From JABDJX01 sp039942715 (GTDB lineage: Bacteria; Pseudomonadota; Alphaproteobacteria; Rhodobacterales; Rhodobacteraceae), in assembly GCA_039942715.1 (NCBI GenBank), contig JBDVBY010000001.1:372001-436000 (forward strand): 64,000 nt of DNA. The letters are read 5' to 3'. The notes under the pieces were generated by a model. The model saw only the letters and a list, made by a program, of their open reading frames with translations, did no database searches and was not told the origin of the DNA. This document shows, piece by piece, positions 8,554 to 16,904 of the stretch. The number at the start of each line of letters is the position of its first letter. Positions within the stretch are counted from its first letter, which is position 1. The translations under genes were made by a program, and so were the position numbers.

Positions 8554-8651
8554 AATATTGAAATGCCCCACCCTCGCCCAGAGATTGCCCAACTGTGTGA
8601 CTAAGGAATTAGCAGGTGCTTAATATTTGTCTGTTTTTGCGAGTTTTACAC

Positions 8652-9194
8652 ATGGATTGGTTCGGTTTTCTGTCGATCGCCCTTTTGGCTTACCTCTTTG
8701 GAATGGTGCGGATTGACCGCACGATAACATGGAGCCTAAGTCGCGTTTGCAAAAAATCCTGCGAACGTACGCGGATGTTTACCCTAACATTTTCTAACAT
8801 TCTCAAAGGCTTCACCGCCATTTACCTTGCTGCCCGATTTGGACCTGAGGCCGCGCATATCGCGACATTCTTTGTGTTCCTCGGCCATATCTACCCAATC
8901 AAACAAACCACTGGTGGAAACGGGATGGCCGTTTTGCTGGGCACGATGACGGCTTTACACCCGCTGCTTGGGATCATCGCGTTGTTTTCCTGGCTCTTTG
9001 CGTATTTCGTCTTCCGGTATTCAGCATTTTCTGCTGTGGCCTCGGCCGTTGTGACGACCTTTGCATGCGCCTACATCGGGTTGGATGTCTGGACCGAATT
9101 GTTGGCCCTGTTGACCGCCCTTGTGATTTGGCGGCAGCGCCACGGGTTGGAGCGCATGATGGCTGGCACCGAAGAAATGGTGGTTTGGGACTAA
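8652..9194 (+). CDS. PlsY-like membrane protein (divergent glycerol-3-phosphate acyltransferase homologue)
   Basis: A 180-aa protein with about five membrane segments. The segment FLGHIYPIKQTTGGNGMAVLLGTM aligns with the second PlsY motif (GHxFPxxxxFxGGKGVAT), and FRYSAFSAVASA with the third (YRS/SLA region). However, the lysine of GGKG is asparagine, and the first motif (GSGNIGATN in PlsY) is replaced by an unrelated CERTRMFTLTFSN-like stretch. The acyl-phosphate-dependent acyltransferase activity of PlsY is therefore doubtful. ATG 8652 is preferred over a GTG at 8616. It may be a paralogue with a changed role. Confidence 0.6.
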   Translation: MDWFGFLSIALLAYLFGMVRIDRTITWSLSRVCKKSCERTRMFTLTFSNILKGFTAIYLAARFGPEAAHIATFFVFLGHIYPIKQTTGGNGMAVLLGTMTALHPLLGIIALFSWLFAYFVFRYSAFSAVASAVVTTFACAYIGLDVWTELLALLTALVIWRQRHGLERMMAGTEEMVVWD

Positions 9195-9238
9195 GCTAAG
9201 CCCTTTCCCTTTCACCCCAATTCCGCCAAACCAAACTT

Positions 9239-9718
9239 ATGTCTGATCCCACATCTGATCCTATCGACAGATCCGGGCTGCGCGAGCGGTTTTGGGAGCG
9301 CGTGCCGCTCAAGAACCTTGCCCCCAAGGAATGGGAGGCATTGTGCGATGGCTGTGGCAAGTGCTGTCTGAACAAGTTGGAAGACCCCGACACCGCCGAA
9401 GTGGCGTTTACCCGTGTTGCCTGCCGATTGCTGGATGGCGAGACCTGCCGCTGTGCGCAATACGACATCCGCAAACAATTCGTACCCGAATGTGTTGTGC
9501 TGACCCCGGCCAATATCGCCGATATCGCTTATTGGATGCCCGAAACTTGCGCCTATCGTCTGCTTTTTGATGGCAAGGCGCTTTATGACTGGCATCCGTT
9601 GATTTCCGGTACGGCCCAAAGCGTGCATGACGCTGGTGTTTCAGTCAAAGGATGGACGGTCCCCGAGTTCGAGGTGCCAGAAGAAGAGTGGGAAGACCAC
9701 ATAATCGAGGATTTGTAA
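9239..9718 (+). CDS. YcgN-type cysteine-cluster protein
   Basis: A 159-aa cytosolic protein of the YcgN/UPF0260 family. Conserved cysteines occur in the expected groups: LCDGCGKCC near 36-44, CRLL..TCRCAQY near 60-75, PECVVL near 85 and ETCAYR near 102. The arrangement suggests metal or cluster binding. The biochemical function of the family is unknown. The stop is 3 bases before the next start, which points to co-transcription with the aldolase-like gene. Confidence 0.88.
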   Translation: MSDPTSDPIDRSGLRERFWERVPLKNLAPKEWEALCDGCGKCCLNKLEDPDTAEVAFTRVACRLLDGETCRCAQYDIRKQFVPECVVLTPANIADIAYWMPETCAYRLLFDGKALYDWHPLISGTAQSVHDAGVSVKGWTVPEFEVPEEEWEDHIIEDL

Positions 9719-9721
9719 GCC

Positions 9722-10759
9722 ATGCGATTTGCCTCTGATAATTCCGGCCCGGTGCATCCGGATGTGATGAAAGCGCTGTCCGAGGCGAACGAAGGATTTG
9801 CCCTGCCTTATGGCAATGAAGACATCACCGCGCGCGCCGTCGCTGCTGTGCGCGAGACTTTTGAGGCCCCCGAAGCCTCGGTCCATTTCGTCACCACAGG
9901 AACAGCCGCAAACGCCTTGGCCCTCGCGACGCTGACCCGGTCTTTTGATGCGATTTTCTGTACACCCGAGGCACACATCGAAGAAGACGAGTGCAATGCG
10001 CCCGAGTTTTTCACCGGTGGAGCAAAGCTGACGTTGATTGAAAGTCACAACGCGTTGATGGATGCGCGCGTCTTGGAAGGCGCTATAGCCAAACTCGGCT
10101 CTGTGCACGGACCGCAGCGCGGGGCTGTCTCCATCACTCAAGTCACCGAGCGTGGCACGCTTTACAGCCTTGATCAGATTGCCGAGATCGCGCACATCGC
10201 CGATCACGCCCACATGCCCCTTCACTTGGACGGAGCGCGGTTCGCTAATGCCTGTAACGTTCTTGGATGCACCGCAGCCGAGATGTCGTGGAAAGCCGGC
10301 GTGGATGCCGTGTCTTTCGGAGGCACCAAAAACGGGCTGATGGGGGTTGAGGCAGTTGTGATGTTCAAACCGGAAAAAGCCTGGCAATTCGAGCTGCGCC
10401 GCAAACGCGGTGGGCATCTTATGTCGAAAAATCGCTATTTGGCCGCGCAGATGGAGGCCTATCTAAGCGATGGTCTCTGGCTTGATATGGCCGCTCTATC
10501 CAATGCGGCGGCGCACAAGCTTGCGACGGGTTTGAAAAAGATCCAACGCGTGCGCTTTGATTATCCGCCCCAAGCCAACATGCTATTCGTCGCCTTTCCC
10601 CGCGCCGATCATATGAAGTTGCACCGCGATGGCGCGCAATACGCTTGTTATGGCAGTCTTGAAGGGCCGCCGGACGAGATGATCAGCGCGCGTCTGGTTT
10701 GCGACTGGTCCATGCCGGATCACCACATAAAAGCGTTTTTGGACCATTTCGCGGTCTGA
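9722..10759 (+). CDS. Low-specificity threonine aldolase-like PLP enzyme
   Basis: A 345-aa fold-type I PLP enzyme of the threonine aldolase / beta-eliminating lyase family. The PLP lysine is K203 in SFGGTKNG, D170 in HLDGAR contacts the pyridine nitrogen, and H85 in PEAHIEEDE stacks on the cofactor. The start MRFASDNSGPVHPDVMKAL is typical of LtaE. It probably cleaves L-threonine or allo-threonine to glycine and acetaldehyde, although family members differ in substrate. It follows the YcgN-type gene by 3 bp. Confidence 0.88.
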   Translation: MRFASDNSGPVHPDVMKALSEANEGFALPYGNEDITARAVAAVRETFEAPEASVHFVTTGTAANALALATLTRSFDAIFCTPEAHIEEDECNAPEFFTGGAKLTLIESHNALMDARVLEGAIAKLGSVHGPQRGAVSITQVTERGTLYSLDQIAEIAHIADHAHMPLHLDGARFANACNVLGCTAAEMSWKAGVDAVSFGGTKNGLMGVEAVVMFKPEKAWQFELRRKRGGHLMSKNRYLAAQMEAYLSDGLWLDMAALSNAAAHKLATGLKKIQRVRFDYPPQANMLFVAFPRADHMKLHRDGAQYACYGSLEGPPDEMISARLVCDWSMPDHHIKAFLDHFAV

Positions 10760-10797
10760 TATCGCATATCGACGCCTCACCGTTTAAAGTTGGCGAC

Positions 10798-11313
10798 ATG
10801 AAATACCTTTTGCTGCTTCTTGCCCCGCTTGTCCTTGCCGCCTGCGCAACCTTGTCCGAAGATCAATGCCGCGCGGGCGATTGGGGGGCGATTGGGCAAA
10901 ACGACGGAGCCAACGGGCGCAAAGCTGACTTCATTCTGCAACACGCCAAAGCCTGCAACAAAATCGGCGTCGTCCCGGTGCGCGCGACTTGGGAAAAGGG
11001 CAGACAGGAGGGTCTCAAGCTCTATTGCCGCCCGCGTCGCGCCTATGAGGTTGGTGCAAAGGGCAAAACACTGTCGCCTGTGTGCCCAGTCGAGGGTTTG
11101 GCGCAACTGGAACGTGCCAACGCACGTGGGCTACGGTGGTATCGCATCGGCCAAGAGATTTCTGAGGTGCAAAGCGATATTCGCTCGATCAATTCAGAAC
11201 TGGCGTCCCTTCCGGCAGATGACCCATCACGTGCTGCTTTGTTTGGTGAGCGCGCATCGCTGCGGCTAGATATCCTTACCCTGCGCGCACAGCGCGGGCG
11301 GTATCGGTATTAA
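10798..11313 (+). CDS. DUF2799-type lipoprotein
   Basis: A 171-aa predicted lipoprotein. The signal peptide MKYLLLLLAPLVLAACATL has lipobox LAAC (Cys at about 18). The next part, SEDQCRAGDWGAIGQNDGANGR, is the conserved DUF2799 N-terminal block. A coiled-coil-prone C-terminus follows (about residues 115-165, ISEVQSDIRSINSELA). ATG 10798 is chosen because it starts the signal peptide; the open frame extends upstream into the aldolase gene. Function is unknown. Confidence 0.85.
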   Translation: MKYLLLLLAPLVLAACATLSEDQCRAGDWGAIGQNDGANGRKADFILQHAKACNKIGVVPVRATWEKGRQEGLKLYCRPRRAYEVGAKGKTLSPVCPVEGLAQLERANARGLRWYRIGQEISEVQSDIRSINSELASLPADDPSRAALFGERASLRLDILTLRAQRGRYRY

Positions 11314-11322
11314 CAAAGAAAG

Positions 11323-11408
11323 TGGTACGGGCGGCCGGACTTGAACCGGCACGGGCTTTCGCCCCAAGGATTTTAAGTCCCATGCGTCTACCATTCCGCC
11401 ACGCCCGC
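11323..11408 (-). tRNA. tRNA-Leu(UAA)
   Basis: The minus strand folds as an 86-nt class II tRNA with encoded CCA. The acceptor stem is GCGGGCG/CGCCCGT (one G-U). The D-arm includes TGGCGGAATGGTAGACGC. The anticodon loop CTTAAAA gives anticodon UAA. There is a long variable arm, and the T-loop is GGTTCAAGTCC. It sits between the DUF2799 gene and the DM13 gene. Confidence 0.96.
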
Positions 11409-11504
11409 GTCGCTTGATGCATAAGGCAAACGCGCCGCCTAGGGCAAGGGTGCCAAAGGGCCTGAGGCTAAGAAATATATGAACAAAATCTTAACTTGAG
11501 AGCG

Positions 11505-11972
11505 CTAGCGATATTTGGCCGCCGTGATGAACTCGCCAAAGGCTTCGCACCAGACCAATACGGTCGTGTAAGCCTCCAGATCGACGCCCGCGGGCAGATC
11601 CAGAATAAAACCGTCAAAGGTTTTGACCGAACCCACATTCAACGACGCCGCTTTGACTGCGTTGAAGCCGTCCTCGTCCTCAACAAAATCAGCCACCAAA
11701 TAGACCATGTAATCCGGCCCCGGTGCCAGCTTGCCCATGTGAACAATTTGCGTCGGCGTCAGACTGATGCTGCCCTCGCCCCAGTGCAGACGATCGCTGC
11801 CTTTCAAATCGCGGGTTAGATCAGCCGAAAACATGGCGCTTTCCGCCGAGGCCGACAAAGCCGCTTCGCCCGGCCCTTCTGGCGCTGTCAGGATAGGCAA
11901 GAAGTACACGCCAAGGCCAAAGCCGACGACCAGCATGACACCGTGAGAGATCAACAAAAGAAATGCCCGCAT
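11505..11972 (-). CDS. Membrane-anchored DM13-domain protein
   Basis: A 155-aa protein. An N-terminal hydrophobic helix (about 4-27) anchors an extracytoplasmic DM13 domain covering most of the rest. The family marks are the LHWGEGSISL start, GKLAPGPDYMVYLV and the C-terminal VWCEAFGEFITAAKY with its conserved Trp-Cys. DM13 domains have been proposed to act in redox or hydroxylation reactions, but direct evidence in bacteria is thin. It appears monocistronic. Confidence 0.82.
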   Translation of the reverse strand: MRAFLLLISHGVMLVVGFGLGVYFLPILTAPEGPGEAALSASAESAMFSADLTRDLKGSDRLHWGEGSISLTPTQIVHMGKLAPGPDYMVYLVADFVEDEDGFNAVKAASLNVGSVKTFDGFILDLPAGVDLEAYTTVLVWCEAFGEFITAAKYR

Positions 11973-12038
11973 GAAAGCCTCAAGTCACTGAATTGAATGT
12001 GCGGCAACTCAATCTGAATGTTGCTGCCAAGCCAACCC

Positions 12039-12584
12039 CTAAAGCTCTTCGCCCAGCGGTTCGGTGAGCAATCCACGCTCTGGGATCCACGGGTTCAGCT
12101 TGATCGCCTCGCGCAGCACCTCCTGCGCCTCATCCCCGCGCCCCAAACCCATCAGAGTCAGCGCTTTTCCAGACAAAGCCGCCACGTGGTTTGGATTGCG
12201 CGCAAGAGCCAAGTCCAGATCGGTAAGTGCCGGCTCAAAATCCTCGCGCAGGAAATTCACAAAAGCGCGCTGATTGTACCCTTCGGCATAGTCCGGGCAG
12301 TACTCCACGAGCCGATCAAACGCCTCAATCGCGCCAAGAAAATCGTAAGACCCCCGCGCCGACATGCCCCGATCCAGCAAAGCCTGCGCGGCTGCATCCG
12401 GGGCCGTTGCCCAAAGTTTCCAAAGCGCTTGGCGAATAGGTTGGGCTGCCAGCTCGTTCTTGGCCACCTGCGCTTGGGAGAAAAGCGTGGCCTCCTGTTG
12501 AGTAATATCAGGCGCTGCGGGGCACGCGGCCCAAAGCGGCGTAGCGAAGGCGAAGGTCAGCGGGAGGAAGTATAAGCGTTTCAT
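12039..12584 (-). CDS. Periplasmic TPR protein
   Basis: A 181-aa protein. The signal peptide is MKRLYFLPLTFAFATPLWA with cleavage before AACP. Two to three tetratricopeptide repeats follow, between about residues 90 and 165 (SYDFLGAIEAFDRLVEYCPDY and DFEPALTDLDLALARNPNH are clear units). It is probably a protein-protein interaction module in the periplasm. It has no operon partner; the DM13 gene lies 66 bp downstream in the same orientation. Confidence 0.8.
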   Translation of the reverse strand: MKRLYFLPLTFAFATPLWAACPAAPDITQQEATLFSQAQVAKNELAAQPIRQALWKLWATAPDAAAQALLDRGMSARGSYDFLGAIEAFDRLVEYCPDYAEGYNQRAFVNFLREDFEPALTDLDLALARNPNHVAALSGKALTLMGLGRGDEAQEVLREAIKLNPWIPERGLLTEPLGEEL

Positions 12585-12692
12585 GGGCGCAAGTTGACCC
12601 GACGCTTGTGGTTGGGGTCAAGTCACGTTTGAGAGTAGAGCATCAAATGCTATTTAATCATGAGCTTTGCAATCCATTGAACGGAAAAAAAT

Positions 12693-12932
12693 ATGGCAGC
12701 CAATGAATCAAATCTGGAAGTCGTCTTGGCAGCTCCGGGAGATCGCGATGATTTGGTTGCCGAACTCTACTACAAAGACAAATTCTTGCTTCAAGTCAGC
12801 CTCGATGATCATGGTAAACTCATTGTGGAACTGCCAGAAAAGACTGACAACTGGAAATACATTGCAAAGTCGGCCCCCTATGAATTGCTGATTGAAGGAC
12901 TAGCATTGGCGCGAAAAAGGCTCGAGCAGTGA
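12693..12932 (+). CDS. Small hypothetical protein
   Basis: A 79-aa acidic soluble protein, without signal peptide or membrane segment. The pattern (strands LEVVLA, VAELYY, FLLQVSLDD, LIVELPE, then helix YELLIEGLALARKRLEQ) suggests a small alpha/beta fold. The base composition is less GC-rich than its neighbours, and the ribosome-binding site is weak (ACGGAAAAAAA). I do not recognise it. It might be a recently acquired or lineage-specific gene. Confidence 0.55.
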   Translation: MAANESNLEVVLAAPGDRDDLVAELYYKDKFLLQVSLDDHGKLIVELPEKTDNWKYIAKSAPYELLIEGLALARKRLEQ

Positions 12933-13002
12933 ACCGAAGCTGGATCGTCCAAATCCCAAACCGCACCTTGACCTTCCCCCCTCAAACAGGTTCGCTCCGC
13001 AC

Positions 13003-13728
13003 ATGTTTCCGTTTCGTGACCACAACCCGTCGAACCGCACGCCTTATGTGACCTGGGCGCTGATTGCCATTAACATCGCCGTTTACGCCAGCTACGCCAC
13101 CTTTGATGAACGGTCTACGGCGCAGGTGTTTTACAGCTGGGGTCTGGTGCCGATTGTTTCCGCGCCCGAGACGTATTTCTCTTCGATGTTTCTGCACGGC
13201 GGGCTGATGCATTTGGCTGGGAACATGCTGTTTCTCTATGTCTATGGCGACAATATCGAGGACCAGATGGGTCATCTTGGGTTTACGCTGTTTTATCTGC
13301 TCTGTGGTCTGGCCGCGGGTGCCGCACAGGTGATCTCTGATCCGTCAAGCCAAGTGCCGATGGTCGGTGCGTCCGGTGCGATTGCAGGCGTAATGGGTGG
13401 GTATCTGTTGCTTTTCCCTAAGGCGCGCGTGGATGTGCTGATCTTTCTGGTCATCTTTATCCGCGTCATTCCGATCCCGGCCTACATCGTGCTTGGCGCG
13501 TGGTTTGGCATTCAACTTGTGCAGGGCTCGATCACCCCGACCGAAGGAGGTGGCGTGGCGTATTGGGCGCACGCTGGTGGGTTCATTGCCGGGCTAATCA
13601 TGACGATTCCGATTTGGCGCAAGCGTGGTGGACCCACGTTCTGGCGGCGCACACATGGTCATCCCCCGCATCCGGAGGCGGAATATAAGATGGTCAAAAC
13701 CCATGTGCCTGCGGTGCGGCGGCGATAG
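13003..13728 (+). CDS. Rhomboid-family intramembrane serine protease
   Basis: A 241-aa, six-helix membrane protease. The catalytic serine is S124 in GASGAIAG, the partner histidine is H190 in AYWAHAGGF, and the helix-2 HxxxN motif is H70-LAGN-74. The layout fits the bacterial GlpG-like rhomboids with a short N-terminus (MFPFRDHNP). It would cleave single-pass membrane proteins in or near the membrane; no substrate is evident. It is convergent with the NDUFAF6-like gene, stops only 3 bp apart. Confidence 0.93.
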   Translation: MFPFRDHNPSNRTPYVTWALIAINIAVYASYATFDERSTAQVFYSWGLVPIVSAPETYFSSMFLHGGLMHLAGNMLFLYVYGDNIEDQMGHLGFTLFYLLCGLAAGAAQVISDPSSQVPMVGASGAIAGVMGGYLLLFPKARVDVLIFLVIFIRVIPIPAYIVLGAWFGIQLVQGSITPTEGGGVAYWAHAGGFIAGLIMTIPIWRKRGGPTFWRRTHGHPPHPEAEYKMVKTHVPAVRRR

Positions 13729-13731
13729 GGG

Positions 13732-14505
13732 TCACAAGACTCCGAAAACCGACGCCTTCAAAAGCCGAACGCGCTTTTCAAACTCGCTCATTTTTACCTG
13801 TCCTTCGGCAACAATGGTCGGTTTTTTTACGATGCGCGCAAACAGGACTGGTGCTTGCCAGCCTTCCAAAAAGGCCACTTTCTGGGCCTTTGTTACATGT
13901 TGTTTAAGCGCCTGACGCGTCGGCTGAAGGCCCCAAATGCGTTCAGCCAGCATCGCCACGCCCGAAGGTCGACCATCCAGTAACGGTACACGCCCTTGCG
14001 CTTCCAACTCCGGCACCGCCGCCATAAACCGCACGAAAGCCGCGACTTGCCCAACGCCGCGCACACACTCTTCGGCGTCCGTTGAACGCGCGCCAAAACA
14101 GTGCGCCGCGGCCCACATAAGCGCGCCCCCTGTTGCCGCAAGATACTCCAGCAGATGGTCTGCATCCTCAAACGGATCTTTGTAAAGATCCCAGCGACGC
14201 GCCTGCACCAGCTTGTCGAGCGCCTTCGCCGCTTCGAGTGTAAGTGCCTCTGCCAGAGGAGTAGCAACTTCGTGTTTGCGAACAGGGCCACCTTTGGCGA
14301 TTTCCTCCAACGCATCGCGCCACCACTGCAAGCGCATCTCGCCGATCATTGGTTCGGACGCGATCCATGCCGCTTTAGTCACTTCAGCATTGAATGCATA
14401 TAGCGGAAACAGGGTTTTTCGCGCTTCAACGGGCGCGGCCATGGTGGCAGCAAAGCGATCCGGATCCGCTTTGGCGACAATGTCCGCACAGGCCTGAACG
14501 CTCAT
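13732..14505 (-). CDS. Squalene/phytoene-synthase-fold protein, NDUFAF6-like
   Basis: A 257-aa all-helical protein of the squalene/phytoene synthase fold. The segment MRLQWWRDALEEI is the best conserved. Its lack of a clear second aspartate-rich motif puts it with the NDUFAF6-like group (a mitochondrial complex I assembly factor) rather than with carotenoid enzymes. ATG 14505 is chosen: it overlaps the methyltransferase stop by 4 bp (ATGA). It is the last gene of the cysS-cimA-methyltransferase block. A carotenoid role is unlikely, since no crt genes are near. Confidence 0.72.
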   Translation of the reverse strand: MSVQACADIVAKADPDRFAATMAAPVEARKTLFPLYAFNAEVTKAAWIASEPMIGEMRLQWWRDALEEIAKGGPVRKHEVATPLAEALTLEAAKALDKLVQARRWDLYKDPFEDADHLLEYLAATGGALMWAAAHCFGARSTDAEECVRGVGQVAAFVRFMAAVPELEAQGRVPLLDGRPSGVAMLAERIWGLQPTRQALKQHVTKAQKVAFLEGWQAPVLFARIVKKPTIVAEGQVKMSEFEKRVRLLKASVFGVL

Positions 14506-15218
14506 GTCGGGCGCACCACAAAAAGCCCATAGGCAATCTCGTCCGAACAGGCCTCCCACTGGGTGATCTCTTCTTCGGCTTCCTCAATGGCGCCGCGCAA
14601 TGCCGCATCTGCCCCCCCTGCCCGCAACGCCGCAATCCGCGCGCGCATCGGATCATAATACGCCGCCCAAGGTGCGCCAACGATCACACGGTGCCCCAAC
14701 ACATCCCAGCCTGCCACGTTCAGGCTCTCGAGTGTCTTAGGGACATTCAGCGCCTCGTGCGATCCCCAAAAGTCCAACACCGGTTGCGAGATAGGTTCGC
14801 TGACAAGAACCGGCTCGCTAAAGGCTATGGCCCCGCCGGGCCGAAGGTGCTTTGTCCACATCTCAAGTGCGTTCAGATAGCCGACGAAATAAGCCGCCCC
14901 TGCGCACCAGATCAGATCGTATTGCCCCGGCAGGTTCGCATAATCGCGCTGCTCTACGTTAATGCGATCGCCAAAATGCGCAGTGCGCGCCTTGGCTGCG
15001 TCCACAAAATGCGCCTGCAAATCCATCGCATCGATCATCGCATCGGGCCGCGCTTGGGCCAAGGTCAGCGTGTCCGCGCCCGGCCCACAGGCCGCATCAC
15101 AAAGACAGCAGTCGTCAGGTGTTCCGGCCACATCCAGCGCCCAAAGCACGTCATCAGGCTCGCCCGGCCCTTCGCGCGGCAATTCGGAGTGCACAGTGAA
15201 GAACGGCGAAAGCCCCAT
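14502..15218 (-). CDS. Class I SAM-dependent methyltransferase
   Basis: A 238-aa methyltransferase. Motif I is DAACGPGADTLTLA near residue 35-48, and motif II acidic D is in DAMDLQAHFVDAA. Its DLIWCAGAAYFVG replaces the usual motif IV, and LRPGGAIAFSEP is the post-motif strand. The ATG at 15218 overlaps the cimA stop by one base (TGATG), so an upstream in-frame extension is rejected. Substrate is unknown. Its fixed place between cimA and the NDUFAF6-like gene suggests translational coupling. Confidence 0.85.
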   Translation of the reverse strand: MGLSPFFTVHSELPREGPGEPDDVLWALDVAGTPDDCCLCDAACGPGADTLTLAQARPDAMIDAMDLQAHFVDAAKARTAHFGDRINVEQRDYANLPGQYDLIWCAGAAYFVGYLNALEMWTKHLRPGGAIAFSEPVLVSEPISQPVLDFWGSHEALNVPKTLESLNVAGWDVLGHRVIVGAPWAAYYDPMRARIAALRAGGADAALRGAIEEAEEEITQWEACSDEIAYGLFVVRPT

Positions 15219-16855
15219 CACTCCGCAGCTTTCGTTGCCGCCACACTCTCCCGCGTCAGCTTCCAGTTGATCGCATCGACCAGCGCTTGAAACGACGCGT
15301 CCACAATGTTCGGCGAAACGCCAACCGTGGCCCAAGCCCGCCCGGTATCATCGGCGAAATCAATGATCACGCGCGTCACCGCTTCGGTGCCACCTTGGGT
15401 GATCCGCACTTTAAAGTCGGTCAGGCGCATGCCTTCGATCTGCGCCTGATGCGGCCCAAGATCAGATTTCAGAGCCTGCCACAGCGCGTTCACCGGACCG
15501 TCATCCTGAATGTCTTGCGCATGTTCGTTCTTGAAGTAACTCGTGCGGCTCCCATCGCGGGTTTCAACCGTCACAACTGCCTCGGACTCAACGACAATCT
15601 CGCCCTTTGCATTGCGACGACGCTCTGAAATCACGCGATAGCGCTCGACTTCAAAAAACTGCTGCAAAGCGCTCAGTTCGCGCCGCGCCAGCAACTCAAA
15701 GCTCGCCTGCGCGCTGTCATATGCAAAGCCGGCCGCTTCGCGCTCTTTGACCGCATCCAAAATGCGCATCAACGCAGGATCGCCCTTTTCAACGCTGATC
15801 CCCATATCGGTCAGCCGCTCGATAAGGTTGCTCTGCCCGGCTTGATTTGACATCGGCACAATGCGCTCGTTGCCCACGGTTTCCGGTGGGATATGCTCGT
15901 AGGTCGTTGGGTCTTTGATGATCGCACTGGCGTGCAGTCCAGCCTTGTGCGCGAAGGCAGACGAACCAACATAGGGTGCCGAGCGCAACGGCACGCGGTT
16001 CAGGATATCGTCGAGCATCCGGCTGGTGCGCGTCAGATCAGCCAGTGCATCTTGGCTCACGCCAATTTCAAACTGGCTCGCGTAAGGCTCTTTAAGCAAC
16101 AGCGTCGGGATCAGCGTGGTCAGGTTCGCATTGCCACAGCGTTCGCCCAACCCATTCAGCGTGCCTTGGATCTGACGCGCGCCCGCGTCAACCGCTGCCA
16201 GTGATCCGGCCACAGCGTTGCCCGTGTCATCGTGCGTGTGGATACCCAGATGATCGCCGGGAATACCCGCTTTGATCACCGCTGCCGTGATGGCGCCGAT
16301 CTCATGAGGCAGCGTGCCGCCGTTGGTGTCACACAGTACAACCCACCGCGCACCCGCCTCGTAAGCGGCCATCAGACACTCGATCGCGTAGGCGGGATTG
16401 GCCTTGTAGCCGTCAAAGAAATGCTCGGCGTCATAAAGCGCCTCGCGCCCTTCAGCGACCAGATGTTTGAATGACGCGCTGATATTCTCGACATTTTCGG
16501 CAAGCGGAATGTTGAGCGCCGTTTCAACGTGGAACACATGACTTTTGCCCACCAGACACACCGCAGGCGTATTGGCGTTCAACACGGCGGCCAACACATC
16601 GTCGTTCTCCGCCGATCGCCCCGACCGCTTGGTCATCCCAAAGGCGGTGAAGGTCGCACGCGTGTCAGGGCGTGTTTCAAAGAACGCAGTATCCGTCGGG
16701 TTCGCGCCGGGCCAGCCACCTTCGATATAATCGATGCCAAGCGTGTCGAGCGCCGATGCGATCTGCATCTTCTCGTCGGTCGAGAATTGCACCCCTTGGG
16801 TTTGCTGTCCGTCGCGCAAGGTGGTGTCGAAAAGGCTAAGTTTGGTTTTGGTCAT
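15218..16855 (-). CDS. cimA: Citramalate synthase
   Basis: Condenses pyruvate and acetyl-CoA to (R)-citramalate, the threonine-independent entry to isoleucine synthesis. It has 545 aa. The N-terminal TIM barrel has DTTLRDGQQTQGV, the segment YIEGGWPGANPTD typical of CimA rather than LeuA, and LGIHTHDDTGNAVA for metal binding. The C-terminal LeuA-type regulatory domain (about 400-540) suggests feedback control by isoleucine or leucine. It lies 49 bp downstream of cysS on the same strand. Confidence 0.95.
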   Translation of the reverse strand: MTKTKLSLFDTTLRDGQQTQGVQFSTDEKMQIASALDTLGIDYIEGGWPGANPTDTAFFETRPDTRATFTAFGMTKRSGRSAENDDVLAAVLNANTPAVCLVGKSHVFHVETALNIPLAENVENISASFKHLVAEGREALYDAEHFFDGYKANPAYAIECLMAAYEAGARWVVLCDTNGGTLPHEIGAITAAVIKAGIPGDHLGIHTHDDTGNAVAGSLAAVDAGARQIQGTLNGLGERCGNANLTTLIPTLLLKEPYASQFEIGVSQDALADLTRTSRMLDDILNRVPLRSAPYVGSSAFAHKAGLHASAIIKDPTTYEHIPPETVGNERIVPMSNQAGQSNLIERLTDMGISVEKGDPALMRILDAVKEREAAGFAYDSAQASFELLARRELSALQQFFEVERYRVISERRRNAKGEIVVESEAVVTVETRDGSRTSYFKNEHAQDIQDDGPVNALWQALKSDLGPHQAQIEGMRLTDFKVRITQGGTEAVTRVIIDFADDTGRAWATVGVSPNIVDASFQALVDAINWKLTRESVAATKAAE

Positions 16856-16904
16856 GACGACACCTTTGCCAGCAGACCGGGAAGCGGGTTTGCGAGAAAG
16901 TGAG

